A DNA stretch of 64,000 bases from Nymphaea colorata (GCF_008831285.2 NC_045146.1:5530972-5594971), one strand, 5' to 3'; shown: positions 25,900 to 37,961, counted from the stretch's first letter. A program made the numbers and translations. Notes: generated by a model not told the origin, from the letters alone.

Positions 25900-27164
25900 A
25901 TCAGTGTTGGATACACTTGCTCATCAATACACTGCCTGCTAATATATATAGCTAGGCATCAACTTATACTGCTTATTTTTTATTTTTTAACATAAAAAAT
26001 TGATTTAAAATAGTTTAAAGTAATTTAACAGTATAATGTGTATTAATATACATATGAACCCAATATTATATCGACAAAGAGCCAATACAATGCGTATTGG
26101 CCATTTTTTTACAACACTACTATCTGTTCTTGAACTAGTCGTTGGTGAGATCAGCTTGCAGTGGACTGGTCATTCATTCGCCAGCCCTCAACGAGAGTTT
26201 GAGATATCAATAATTAAGAGGCATTTGATGGTCTCTTTGTGGCGACCTACAAGCCATCCCTCCATTTTCAGTGTCGTACCTGAGTTGACACAACTCGGGT
26301 GTGAGTGTGGACTGAGGAGCGGTTCCGACATGCACCAAAGCCAGTCAATGAGAACCGGGCGAGGCTGACCGCATCCAACCAAGATTGTCCGATTTTGGTG
26401 CCCACTCAAACTTGGGTCAAACATGAGTCAGGTACGGTCAACCGTGTCAAGACTACATTTGTCTATTTTTTTTTTTAAATTTTCTTACTCATTTGTTAGA
26501 ACACAAAAAGAAAAGGGAATTAGGGTTTCGACTTGGTCGGAAGCCCTTCGTTCACCCTTGAGGTGCCAATGTCCAACACATTCGATAATATTATTCAAAC
26601 AAATCGTAACGCATACTTGCTTATCATTTTTTGAACCTATTCGAAAAATCATTTATTTCTAAGGTTCTTTCCTTTAGTGTTTGTCATTTTAATTTTTTAA
26701 TCAATTCTAATTATATTAGTGAAGGTTAAAGAAAACATAGGAATTAGCAACATGGGCTTTTACGGATAATTCAAATTTTTAAGATCAAAATTTTAACTTG
26801 TAAATACTTACAAAATATCGCCATAAAAAAAAAAGAAAAGAAAGCGACTGTATCCATTGACGTGGTCCCCAAAAACAAAACATTATCATTGGAAAAAAAA
26901 TGTTAATTTTTTTGGTCATGTTATATACATTTAAATTTTAATTACTCACCGTTATTAATTCATGATTTTTATTTTTAAATTATTCTTGTCGTCATGTTAT
27001 GAATGCTTAGTGTTATTTGCAAATTTTAAACTTTTCTGTTGTCATAATTTGATAATTACAAATTCTTTGTAAAACAAGTGCCCCTTTTTTGTCAATTAAA
27101 AAAAATATATATTATATTTTTTGCTGATTAATTTGTTTAAAATCGCTGAAAGCACTTGCACCCT
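25900..27164. other. Non-coding intergenic DNA
   Basis: A GC-richer patch at 26,240-26,470 (ACTCGGGTG..., CCGGGCGAGG) stands out from the AT-rich surroundings and looks like transposon-derived sequence, but no ends were delimited. No genes were seen. Confidence 0.35.
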
Positions 27165-27425
27165 GTGAGGATTGGAGGGAGAAGGAGAAAAAAGAACGGA
27201 AAGAAAGACATTTTCTATGTTTAAATGACTAATTAATGGGGAGGGAAAAGAAATGATGGCTAAGAACTCTATTTCGTAAGAGGAAGGGAAAGAAAAAGAT
27301 GTTCTAATGTAATTTTAATCCCTCAAAAAATGTAGAAATTGAAAGGGAAATGAAAAGGTTTTCTTCTCCTTTCTCCCTCCATTCCCTTTCCTTTCCATTC
27401 ATTTCCTGCCATCCAAACTGCTTGT
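27165..27425. mobile_element. Foldback/MITE-like inverted repeat
   Basis: A purine-rich left arm (GGAGGGAGAAGGAGAAAAAAG near 27,174) is imperfectly complementary to a pyrimidine-rich right arm (about 27,360-27,400). The right terminus reads GCCATCCAAAC, complement GTTTGGATGGC, as at other MITE ends in this window. The left terminus lacks that end, so the copy is probably truncated. Confidence 0.4.
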
Positions 27426-28980
27426 TAAACGTGATGTTTCATCAAGGCCCTAAACACTTTTGGTACCAATATTAGGTAAGGGGTTTTCTTTTCTACATAA
27501 TTTTAGACGAGAGGGAGAGAGAGAAGTGGTGATGATGAGCATCCTAAAGTACAAATTAATTATTTTTAGTGTCACACCTTGAAACAGGTGATTTCCCATA
27601 CATACATACATTGGGTCATTAAAATTCATGGATCTCATGTGGATCTGACCTGAAATGTTTTCATCAAACTAAAGATCTTAGGTCATGCGTACTTTACTTA
27701 AGGTATTTATTTTAGTATTCTTTGCATTGAGAAAATGGCGGATATAAGATTGGAGGGAGATGGTTGGATTCTAAATCCAAATCTAAGGTTATCAAACGCA
27801 CCGAACCCCCTCCCATCTGACCAAAATATGAGGTTTTAATCATAAACTGAGTATCTCAAATCATCTATTTCACTTAATGGTAAAAACCAATGTTTGCTTA
27901 CATTATGGGACCCATGTGAAAGGGATTTATATCAGCTTTGGCTTTACATATTGAGGCTATGAAACATACCTTGATGTGCATGTGGATGATGAAAGTTAAA
28001 TTCACCCACCGGAGTTGTTTGACTTTCCAAGCCTGTTCAATGAAAATCGAGCCAACCTGACAGGAGCAGAGCATTCTGGTCCAATAAGGTCGTTGCCGCA
28101 TGAACCCAGGCTTTACATGTTTGAAATTCTATGTACAGACCCAAATTTTAAGATTAATTACTAGATAAAAGGTTAAGGGATAACACAGAAGAAAGGCTAT
28201 TTTGGTATTTTCAACCCCTAGCATATAACCTGCTCCAAATTAGCCTTAAAGCGAATTCAAATATGTCTCATGTAGTACATACATCAAAAATGGTAAAAAC
28301 CCCACAGCAAGTTGGGGTTCATGTCCAGAAATCAAGATTTATATACATAATTGTCAAAACCAGCCTGCATTAATGGGATCGATCCCCTAATTTTTTTTTT
28401 TTCTTTTATTTTTGTTCAGTTTCTGCATGAATTCAGATCAAGTGGCATCTTCAATTCATTTTAGAATTATGGTACGATGCCTCCAATTCACAGATTAACT
28501 TCTTCATTAATCTATTTTAGAATTAGGGTACAATGCCTCCAAATGACTGATTAATGTGTTTTCTAATGTATTCTTATAATTTTATTAATGAAGGTAGCAT
28601 CTGTAATGACTTGTAAAGTCAAATAATATTAATCAAACTTATTCAATAAGGTGATTCAATAAAGGTTTGAAGTTGCGCTTCCCTTTCCTTCACTTGTTTC
28701 CATCAATGGAGTTAAAGTTGCAATAGTGAAAAACTAGTTGGAGGGGCACCTTTTTAGAAACATTTATATCTAGAGGGGCATCTATACATGTATAAATATC
28801 TTCCCAACTGGCTAGACATTATTATTCAACCCACAACCGATCTCTTCCATATTATCACCTCCATCGGTGCCATTTCTGAAGTTTCATAACAGTATTAAAG
28901 GGATTCAATTCCAGTAGGATATAGACTGGCCAGCACCTTCTACAATAACTCTCCTGGCTGACACAGCTTCATTAATAAGC
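27426..28980. other. Non-coding intergenic DNA
   Basis: No coding domains or delimited repeats were found. A short GC-rich patch near 28,010-28,100 encodes nothing that I recognise. Confidence 0.35.
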
Positions 28981-28989
28981 ACCTAAAAC

Positions 28990-29120
28990 CTATGTCACAC
29001 GGACTCTTCAAAAAAGGAGGTACACCCGTGTCGACACGACGCTGGTGCCCAAATTTTTTGGGATACGCCATGTCGGCACCCACATCTGCATTCGCACCGG
29101 CAACCGCACCCCACACATTG
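28990..29120. mobile_element. hAT-like element, TACCCGTG family, copy 3 (131 bp)
   Basis: The left end CTATGTCACACGG and the weakly matching right end CACACATTG enclose 131 bp containing ACACCCGTGTCGACACG and CACCGGCAACCGCACCCC. Perfect 8-bp direct repeats CCTAAAAC flank it (28,982-28,989 and 29,121-29,128). It has no AT-rich core, so it is a deletion derivative consisting only of ends and subterminal GC-rich sequence. Confidence 0.6.
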
Positions 29121-29150
29121 CCTAAAACTTGTGCTTTCTCCTCCAAAGGG

Positions 29151-29223
29151 GTTGACTTTGACTTGATTTCCAAAACAAACGTTTGGGGTTGACTTTGACT
29201 TGATTTCCAAAACAAACGTTTGG
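29151..29223. repeat. 37-bp perfect tandem duplication
   Basis: Two identical units beginning GTTGACTTTGACTTGATTTC at 29,151 and 29,188, just right of the 131 bp element. Confidence 0.95.
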
Positions 29224-29345
29224 TTGTGTCGTCTAGCTATTTTAACATTCGGCAATTCATTCTCTTCCACCCTATCAACCTTTGCATTGTCAATGGTTAC
29301 CAAGTATTGCCCCACAAAATGTGCTGTTGGAGAGGTAGCTCTCTT

Positions 29346-29373
29346 CACAGGCATGTTCCTGCACATGCCTGTG
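29346..29373. repeat. Perfect 11-bp hairpin
   Basis: CACAGGCATGT and ACATGCCTGTG are exact inverse complements around a 6-base loop. An open frame on the minus strand (29,366-28,995) runs across it but matches no family that I know. Confidence 0.8.
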
Positions 29374-29639
29374 ATGCTGCCACATGGTATTAGAAGCTTT
29401 GGAAAAATGGAATAATGTACAGTGGGGACAAAAAATTATGTTTCAAAATTTTCCTCAATTAAACAAAGAATGTATTGGGACATAAATGCTTTTTTAGTAT
29501 GTAGACACAAGCAAAAGCAAGAATTTATCATCTTCATCTAAATGTCCGTTAGTGCATGGATGCACATAAAATGTAATTTTCTGACATACCATTTAGGGGC
29601 GGTGCTAGGATTTTTTCCTAGGAGCTGAATGGTCCAAAG

Positions 29640-29642
<3 letters not shown>

Positions 29643-29721
<79 letters not shown>

Positions 29722-29830
29722 GTATAGAAAATATATAATATATATATATATTTATATATAATATATATATATTTATATTTATATATATATAATATATATA
29801 TTATCATCTATATATTATATTATATATATA
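29643..29830. repeat. Long (TA)n microsatellite with degenerate flank
   Basis: A pure TA run to about 29,719 is followed by imperfect TATA-rich sequence ending in CACACACC. The Tyr/Ile-rich ORF on the minus strand is an artefact of this repeat. Confidence 0.95.
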
Positions 29831-31360
29831 CACACACCTTGGTTAGCATTTCCAAACCAAGATATAATAAAAGTGAACTATATATATAGTGTACAAATAT
29901 GCACATCATGAACGTGAAGCACAACCTATTCTATGACACATTTTGACATTAGCACAAAGTGCAATTCATCTTTTTCTTTTCATTAAAGTGACATAGATGT
30001 GAGCATAAGGTGGGCATACAAAATATTACAATCCAAAATTTGGCAAACAAGTACATCCTTAACCCCAAAACCCAAAAAAAAAGTTAGATACTTAAAAACA
30101 AGCAGTTTGCATTCTTCCTATTTAACACAATGACCTTTTGTCTATGTTTTTCATTACACATCAACATTCATTCACTTGTACAATAAAATATAAATGTAAA
30201 CTACATCATTTATATTAAAAATGAAGAATGACTCAAAAAACATTAACATCAAAAAGATGCAACGTTTTTTAACTTCCCAGCATCTTGGTTTTCTCCTTGA
30301 CCCTCCTGTTCAGTAACCTTTTTTTTTTTTGAAAAAATTATGAATGTTTTTCAATGAAAATATTAAGTAATTGCAGCCCATAACAAAGACAACCAAGAAA
30401 TTGATGATAATTTGAACACAGAAAATAATCATCAAAACAAACTAAAATCGTTATCCAAATTCCAAAGGTGGAACCGTGTAATGATGAAAAAAGGTTATAA
30501 ATCACAACCAAAAGTCATTTTGAAAAGATATAAGTCCATTTGCCTAGTGCATCATGCCTCTAACGGCAAAACCAAACATATTCCATAAATTTCAGTACTT
30601 GATTTCTGGAACTAACTTTCAGTACGAATAAAACAAATGAAAGAAAAAAACTAGTCAAGCAAATAGCAGATGACCAATAAAATGAAAGGCATTCACTTTC
30701 CAAATGCTTGTGTATAAAATAGAAAATTCAAGCAACAGCTTATAATTTAGGGTGTAAGAAAAGGGATGAAGATACAGATTTGGGTTTCCAGTTATTCTAT
30801 AAATACCAATTAAACATTTGAGTCATCAGCAACGGGAGGGATCTAGAGAGTTAGTCGATTTATTTTCGTGATGGTAAGAAAGTGCGACAATTCAGACACG
30901 CCCTGGCTTTATTGGTCTGTTGCATCTTTGAAGAAGAAAGTGAAATTACCACAATGCTGGGATATTCAGTACCAAATACTATAACATAGGCCTCAAGCAA
31001 GGCACCAATGCTACATGTATAAAGTAGTAAAGTATAATGTGTACCAAAGCTCTAGTATTCAGCTAATTCATTAGTTAATCTGGAGATTGTGAACAATCAG
31101 CAAATGTCACATACTAATAAGTAATAAAATCTCAAGAAAGTATGCTCACTTTTAGAATCTTGACATTGAACAGCTCAAATGAAAATTTTTACTATTTGAT
31201 CCAAATAAGTTTTTTCTTTTCTTTTCTCAGGTTGAAAACAGTTATATAGAGTAATAGAGCCATTCAGCACTCCAGTCTCCGGATATAGATATCATTAATA
31301 GTAACCAATAAAATGGTCGGTAAGTGCCAAATGTCAAATGCCCTGCATTTGAGAAGAGGA
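29831..31360. other. Non-coding, AT-rich
   Basis: Nothing recognisable was found in either strand apart from homopolymer runs such as T-rich 30,319-30,330. Confidence 0.4.
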
Positions 31361-31364
31361 ATTA

Positions 31365-31880
31365 GGAAGGAGAGCCAGAGTCCAGTGTGACGGCTGGACG
31401 AAAGACATACCAGTGACCAACTGACCTCAGATCAGACCTCCGGCTGGAGGACGGTGGACCAGACGACCAGAAAAAACCCAGACGATGGCGGCAGACTGCA
31501 GTCCAGGCGGCAGAGGCGGCGAACGCCCGCCGGCCCGGCTCAGCGGCTCCGTCTTTGCCTTTGCGTGCAAGCAATCGACAGATTCAGGCAGGCAACTAGG
31601 CAAGCACCGCTGGACTCCGGCGGGTGGTAGTGCGGCGGACGGCGGCCCGGTGGGTGGCAGCAACCGGCAGGTTCAGAGTCTTCAGATGTTCGTTCAGGCG
31701 GCCGGTGGAGTGAAGGAGCGCATGAGCCAGCGGACTTTCGATTTTTTCGTTTAGGCCCCCCGTTTGATGCCCAGTAAAACTAGAAAAACTACTGTTTATC
31801 GAGGGGAAAAAAACTTACCTGATTTACCACGGGCTGCCGGGGAGAAAATTGCCCCCGCAAAAAAAAAAAAAAAAAAAAAT
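31365..31880. other. GC-rich block with open frames and poly-A tail
   Basis: About 400 bp of sharply GC-rich DNA (31,370-31,760; CGGCGG and CCGGCGG motifs) is open in several frames. It runs into CCCCCGTTTGATGCCCAGTAAAACTAG and then a 22-base A run (31,857-31,878). The proteins show no family resemblance. A transposon end, CpG-rich promoter/leader or retrocopy are all possible; I cannot choose. Confidence 0.35.
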
Positions 31881-33269
31881 CGGACCCTACAGGGTCCAAC
31901 TGTTTACCACAGACAATTAGTCACAGACAATTTTTCTGCCCGTTGGGCTTGGTTGAGACGCTTTCTCTCTCTTTGCGTCTCTTCTATTCCTCATCTTCTT
32001 CCGTGTTGCTGAACCCATCCAGTTTTGGTACTGCTTCTTCACGCTTATTTACATAGCCATCTTCTGTTTCATTTTTGTTGGCCCCTTCATTCTCTCATTC
32101 CACTATGCAGGTAGCAGACGATGAGCTAGTTGGCGCGATCGCGATCAAGATTACTGTTGGTTTTGGGGGATTGTTTTCATTTCATGAAATTGTGCCTTCT
32201 GGTAGCGGCAGCTTCATATGTTTTTTTGTCACGAAATGGGATTTGGGTGATGCCTCAAGCCTTGCCATGGTAAGACTGTTTGCTCGCACAATCTCTCAGG
32301 GACATATGTCACCCACAATCTTTTTGCTGTCGATCTTTTTTACGATCCTCAGATGTTCATAGGCAGCATTAATGCGAACATTTCCACTGTATCTTTTTTT
32401 TATATTGGTTGTTTCGTATTGTTTCTTAGTTATTATTTGCTCATTCTTTTCTTTTGTTTAGATTTCTTAAGGATTGGTGTTTAAGTGGAAGAACTTGTGT
32501 TGGTTGTACTTTTTTCCGCTGCTTGGGTGATCTATTATCTCTAATTCATCTAAAAAGAAGACAAGTTTGAATGAATGGCTCTTCCTGGGTGCACCATAAG
32601 ACTCAAATTGTTGTACTTGAAGCTTACGTTCACATTGAACGTGTACTTTCGGGTAATGGTGTGGCAGTTATTTCATTAAAGTTGTAAGCTTATTTGGCCG
32701 CTGATTCGATTTCATTTTCAATATATTAAAAACTGCGAGCAGTAACGTCTTTTGATGTATAAATTGACTTGAAAAAAAAAAAAAAGTAGAGAGCAAGCAG
32801 CACTCTTTAAAACATAAGTCAATTCCATTATTGAATCCTATCAACACGTGGCAGGACTTTGAACATCTGAAAGATGTTTGTGGCGAAGGTACGAGTGCGT
32901 TATGAAAACTAGCGGATTGCAATAACCCGTGAGAAATACGGCAGGTCTAGAAACTTTTCTCCACGTTGACGCAATTCATTTTATAATAATTCAAGGCTTT
33001 CGGGGCTTATGCAAAAGGTGCAATCTTTTAAATTTTGTGAGGCCCACTAAGAGCGTAAGAACTTGAACTCATTAATTACGTGGTATATTTTTATTCAAGA
33101 GTCAGGCTGAAGGTCCCAACAGGGTTGTGGCTGCTACTCCTTCTCTCTTTCCAGTTAAATTCGATTGATTATGTATTTAAGAAACTTCTTGTTCTCAAAT
33201 TTTGTTATATATTTTCATTTTATGGGTTCTTTCTAGTTAAATTCACGTTGAATGAAGACGACAGGTTTA
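31881..33269. other. Non-coding upstream region of the proline-rich protein gene
   Basis: A CT-rich stretch (31,960-32,050) and an open frame at 32,075-32,362 match nothing that I know. No promoter element can be assigned with confidence. Confidence 0.3.
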
Positions 33270-33337
33270 TCATCTTCTTTGAACTGGTCTTCGATTAGAT
33301 TCATCATCTTCTTTGAACTGGTCTTCCATTAGATTCA
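33270..33337. repeat. 34-bp tandem duplication upstream of the proline-rich gene
   Basis: Two units starting TCATCTTCTTTGAACTGGTC at 33,270 and 33,304 differ at one visible base (TTCGATTAG against TTCCATTAG). They lie about 290 bp upstream of the ATG. Confidence 0.9.
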
Positions 33338-33622
33338 ATTAGATGTCATCTTCCTCCTCTGATACACCATCTAGCCCACCTCTTCTTTTATTCTCCAGAG
33401 TCCCCGTCTTTCCTGCTCGAAGCCATTGAATTGAATCCATCTCACGAGCCTTCCATATGCACATGGGTAAGGGAAGACTTGGTGAGCGGCAGGAGGAGGA
33501 GGCACGTCACATGACAGAAAACTATACATGCTGATATCCTCACTGTCGCCGCCACCAGCCTCTGAGAAGGAGCAGGCAGCACCGCCTATCCAAGTGCAAG
33601 ATCCGTACGATAAGCGGTTTCT

Positions 33623-34132
33623 ATGAGACGCCAAACGATGCAATGTTTCTTCATCTTCCTGATTATGGTGGCGTCAATAAACCTGAACTTTTCCTCTTCG
33701 GCCGAACAGGCGGATCCATCATTGAATAGCTGTCCTTCTGTCAGTAATTCTGGAAACGAAGAAGGCAATAAATCAAAGAATTCTCCGCCTCCTTCTTCCC
33801 CAGAGCTTCGTCCGCCTTCTGCTGCCCCAGAGCCTACCCCTCCTCCTCCGCCTCCCTGTTCCCCAGAGCCTCCTCCGCCTCCTTCTGCCCCAATGTCTCT
33901 TTCTGCCCCAATGCCACCCACTCCTCGTTCGTCTTCAGCAGCACCTCCCGCGAAAGAATGGGTTTCTCCAAGCGGCAGCCAGAACGTGGGGAAGTTCGTC
34001 GGGCTCGTGTTCTTGGGAATAGCCGGAGTACTGCAAGTTGGAGTTGTCTCCTACTTGGTCTTCAAGAGACGGCAGATAACTCGGACTCAGGATGAAACCG
34101 GAGTTCGTCTTGTTAGACGAATCCACGATTAG
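33623..34132 (+). CDS. Proline-rich (HRGP/AGP-like) single-pass membrane protein, 169 aa
   Basis: This intronless frame has a signal peptide (residues 1-27, hydrophobic core CFFIFLIMVAS) and a Ser/Asn-rich linker. A proline-rich ectodomain (about 54-109) follows, with SPPP, PPPPPP and AP repeats, then a linker ending GSQNVGKFVG, a transmembrane helix (about 125-147) and a short basic tail starting KRRQ. SP and AP repeats are typical sites of proline hydroxylation and glycosylation in cell-wall glycoproteins. The GQNVGK-helix-KRRQ layout resembles small plant hydroxyproline-rich membrane proteins of unknown function. The protein should sit in the plasma membrane with its proline-rich part in the wall. 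Met1 gives a good signal peptide; Met6 is an alternative. It is the only intact host gene in this part of the window. Confidence 0.75.
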   Translation: MRRQTMQCFFIFLIMVASINLNFSSSAEQADPSLNSCPSVSNSGNEEGNKSKNSPPPSSPELRPPSAAPEPTPPPPPPCSPEPPPPPSAPMSLSAPMPPTPRSSSAAPPAKEWVSPSGSQNVGKFVGLVFLGIAGVLQVGVVSYLVFKRRQITRTQDETGVRLVRRIHD

Positions 34133-34651
34133 ATGTGAGGAAAGAAAAGAGTCCTCTTGAAGGCATGAATCATACGGTTCTGTGCCACTGCTGCTTTCAA
34201 CAGTAACGGTAAATTATTACCTCGAAAATATTTCTCCCAATTGTTTCATCAAACAAGAAAAGGTTTCGTGTTTCTCAATCTGCCGTCGGGAAGAAAAGCA
34301 AAATTCATGATCAATTATCGAAAGACTGTATCAATTTGATATTAGTTTTGCTCATTTTCCTATATGTGTATGTACGTGCGTGTCTCAACTTGCAAATGCA
34401 AGGTTTATTTGTTAAAAGCCAGCAACTAACTAAGTCTATGAACATTGCCATCCGTTATGATTTTCCAACTTTCATGAGACCTATCCATGTGCCGTGATTG
34501 TGTGCAATTCATTTGAGGGCCATTGAATGCAATGGAATAGACCACATCGGTTAACAAAAACGTATGAATAGGGCAATGTATTCAACTTTGGGAGCTGGGG
34601 TTTTTCACCTTAGATATTTCTAACCTTCAACTCCAATTAGTCACGCATTCA
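34133..34651. other. 3' flank of the proline-rich gene
   Basis: No other gene is seen. The polyadenylation site is not identifiable with confidence. Confidence 0.4.
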
Positions 34652-34849
34652 GGGTCGTTTGAATGACATCTCATTTAATCTACTTTTGTGAATACTTAGT
34701 TCGTGAAAACTAATTTTTATAGCCAGTCCTGAAAAATTGGTTTAGTTGTTTGAGTAACCAGGTTTTGTCGAAACTGGGTTTTTCTTAAACTCAGTTTTGA
34801 CAGCACCAAACACTCCAAAAACCTAATTTTGGGTGTCATCCAAACACTC
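34652..34849. mobile_element. MITE with GTTTGxATGACA termini
   Basis: The left end GGGTCGTTTGAATGACATC and the right end, read inverted as GAGTGTTTGGATGACACC, match at most positions across about 18 bp. The 198 bp interior is non-coding and contains further inverted pieces (AAACTGGGTTTTT, AAACTCAGTTTTG). No clear target duplication was found. Confidence 0.55.
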
Positions 34850-34984
34850 TTCTATGCAAGTGAGACCAAGTTTGTACACCGCTGAGTGTATCTCGAATGT
34901 GAACTTTGCTATTAATATGCATATTTACTTTAATATTCATATGTAACATTTGTTATTATCTCATACCCGTATAGTCTAAAATCA

Positions 34985-35232
34985 TAACATAAAGTGGTAT
35001 GAGATAATAATAATGATAGATGTATGAGATAATGCTAATCACAGGTGAGGTGAGATAACAAAAGAGGTATTAATGACAAATATATGAAATAACGTTAAAC
35101 AGAGATATAAGATAACAAAAGATGTATGAGATAATGACAAATGTATGAGGTAACCGTAAATAGAGGTATGAAATAATGTATATAAGATAACAAAAGATAT
35201 ATGAGATAATAGCAAATGTATGAGATACATTT
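34985..35232. repeat. Degenerate minisatellite (TATGAGATAATxACAAATG-like units)
   Basis: Variants of GTATGAGATAAT and AGATAACAAAAGATGTATG recur roughly ten times over about 250 bp with substitutions and length changes. Confidence 0.75.
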
Positions 35233-36490
35233 ATTGAATCCTAAAATCTTTTTTTGAAATTTCATTTTTTTGTCTATACAAAAACTTTTTTGTATTAATC
35301 ATGAGTATTTTTTGTCATTATTAAAATGGTGCATAAAAAATTTATACAAGACACAACATTAATAACCAGCTTCAGATACAAGTCACATAAGAAAAAATTA
35401 ACCCTTTTTGTGAAAACAGACTGGTCTGATCAAATATGATTCCACTAACTTCACAACCAACTTTCCTCTCCACAAACAGCCAAGCCAAGGAATTGCAAAC
35501 CGCACAAGGCACCAAAGCTCCCTCTCCGTTGGTCTTTTACTGAAGTAGGTTCAATCCAACGGGCCACCGGATTGGAGGGACAAAAAGGGCCCCCATTGTA
35601 AGGACAAAATAGAAAAACTGAATTTTTTTTAACAAAAAAAAAAAAAAAAAACCATCTCAACTTTGTTTGTCCCTTGGAACGTCTATCCACATACACACAC
35701 AACTTTTTGATTGTACAAAAAAAGCGCCTCCATTGTTGTTATCATTCTCCCACTAAAGTCTGTGAAGTCACAACATAACGATTAATTGCTAAAATGGCCG
35801 TTGCTTCACAGAAGAGGTTATATAAGTTCACCCTAATATGAGACTTTATTTTGTGGGCCTAAAAATGATGAAAATATGCTTGATGGTGAAATGGTGAATA
35901 ATGGCCTGAGCGGCGTACCATAGGTGGTTGGAGCAAGGGATGCATAGATGGCACATCCCAACATTGATTTTCATAGATGCTACTTTTTTGGGTCGCAAAA
36001 ACTATAAGTGCTCTTTCAAGTTGCATAGAAGACGGTGCATCCTTGCTTCGATTCTGATATATGCTACTAAGGTTGGGCATGGGGACGGGCTTCCGGTGGG
36101 TTACGTGGGTACCCAGTACTCGGCGCGACTCTAGCCCGAGTTCAGGAAAAAGGCAACTTATTTTATTTATTTATATATATATAATATGTATTATAATGAA
36201 TTATATTTATATATTATTTTATATTAAAATATATATATTTTTAATTTAATCAGACGGAATCCAAACCAAACTCAGGTGGAGTTTTAATGGTCGGGCTGAG
36301 CTCGACCTGATGGCCAAGCTAAAAAAGTATAGCTACAGTGTTTGAGTTCGTGTTGAAGCCCACTATCCATCAAGTCCTGAGACCGTCGAGGACTTCAAAG
36401 GCATGAGAAATTGAGGATGTTCAGACCTCTTTTTTGAAGAGTGAACCTAAGAATACCGAACTAGTTAGGTCAAAAATAAAACAAACAAAT
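35233..36490. other. Non-coding; probable transposon debris
   Basis: A GC-richer patch 36,068-36,150 (GGGCATGGGGACGGGC, GGGTACCCAGTACTCGG) and another at 36,280-36,400, with an AT-rich middle, look like the two ends of a small decayed element. No terminal repeats could be fixed. Confidence 0.35.
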
Positions 36491-37960
36491 GACTCCTTTA
36501 AAAAATGAAAATGTCACTTGGCAAAAAGTTCGGTTCTCGCATTGGAAAAATTAATTTTAAGATGGACATCTGCAGTACCCAAAAGACGACTGATTATGTC
36601 ATTGCACCTTCCACTGGGTCTGTGGTTTCCTTGTCTCTCAAACCAAATCAGACATCGGCCCTTGATGGCAGCTATGCTTCATATATTGGTCTTTTTAACC
36701 AGACAACAATATGCAATCAGAAGCGCAAGCAGGTATTGTTTACGGGCGCGATTGCAGATCGAACACAAAAAAAAAAAAAAAAAAAAAAAATTCTTGTTTT
36801 GTTATTGATATTTTTGAGTAATTTTTTTTCATTTATATGTTGGTACCTCTTAAAAATTTAAAATTTTATATTAGTGTCTGTTAACCAAAATTTCTTAGCG
36901 CTGCCTCTGAAACAGATATTATAAGTGCGTTATATTCGGTCTTTAAAATAGTTTGAATCAGATTTTATCGTACAGTGATTAAAAGTTCGCAATCCGATTT
37001 TGACAAAGACTTTCCATCATCTTTTGAGTAAATACTATGATGGGGATACTTCATGATCCGAAACATGCGTTTTTCACTACAATGTCTTAAATATCGGCTC
37101 TAATTTTATTTATCCAAAGAGAAACAATGATATTTTCAATAAGAAAAAAAAAAAAACTTTTATCTGCTTGGATATAGAACATAGTTGCACATAAATGTGC
37201 AATTACATTTTCAAGTCGAAATTGGAAGTTCTCTTTTAAATTTTAACCTGTAAATCAAATATTCGCCATCCAAAATCGACTCGTTCATTGGGAAGCTCAC
37301 GAGACTTCTTTCAAACTGTCGATTTTTTTTTTGTCAAACTTCTGCGCCGTCAAAATTCAGATCTTTGTACCACTTTATTTGTTTATTTGTTACAAACAAA
37401 CCCTCCAAATAACAGGTTACCTGTCAAGGTCATCAGCGAGACATGCAATATGGCCCCAACAGGGTTATGGTTTCCATTGTCAAATGACTATTTATAGAGT
37501 TGGTTGACAATAATAACAATTATTTATTTATTTATTTTTTAAAATCTGTCTTAAAGTAAGTTTGGAGCAGATTCATGAAGCATTGACATACAATGTTGCA
37601 TAAATTTGCTAGAATCTTGGAGACATATTCATAGAATAGTAATAAACTATAAGTTTTCATTTGCAAACAGCTCTTAAGTATATTAGTTTTTTGGTGCTTA
37701 AATGTTAAAAATAATTTTTATTCACTCTATTATACAATGATTGAGAACCGGATTCTGTAGGTTCTCACGTCCATTTTGACAACACTGAGTACCATAACCG
37801 ACTGAGGGCTTTTTTCAGTGTAAATATCATGAAGGGATACTCTACAAGAACATGACAACATTAAAAAAGCCAAGGAGAACTTTAGGTGTGATGGAAATGA
37901 GTTTCAATAAAGTGTTGTGAACAATGATTTCATACTTTTTTTTTTTTTTCACCTAAATGG
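36491..37960. other. Non-coding; ORF-like segment followed by poly-A
   Basis: 36,505-36,760 is open in two frames but matches no known family. It ends at an A run (36,768-36,790). Fragments reading ACTGGGTCTGTGGTTTCC (36,616) and ACAGGGTTATGGTTTCCATT (37,459) resemble each other, hinting at a dispersed repeat. Confidence 0.3.
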
Positions 37961-37961
37961 G

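Noticed and set aside
28995-29366. 123-codon minus-strand ORF
   Set aside because: Its reading frame is made up of the hAT-like copy, the 37-bp duplication and the hairpin region; not a believable protein.
29538-29807. Tyr/Ile-rich ORF of 89 codons
   Set aside because: It is a translation of the (TA)n microsatellite.
29985-29997. GTGACATAG as a possible right end of the element starting at 28,990
   Set aside because: The bases after it (ATGTGAGC) do not match CCTAAAAC, while 29,121-29,128 does exactly.
31485-32362. ORFs of 89, 82 and 95 codons
   Set aside because: GC composition or chance; no conserved motif. Kept only as a GC-rich block.
36505-36861. 118-codon ORF ending at a poly-A run, considered as a processed retrocopy
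   Set aside because: No protein similarity was recognised and no flanking target duplication could be shown.
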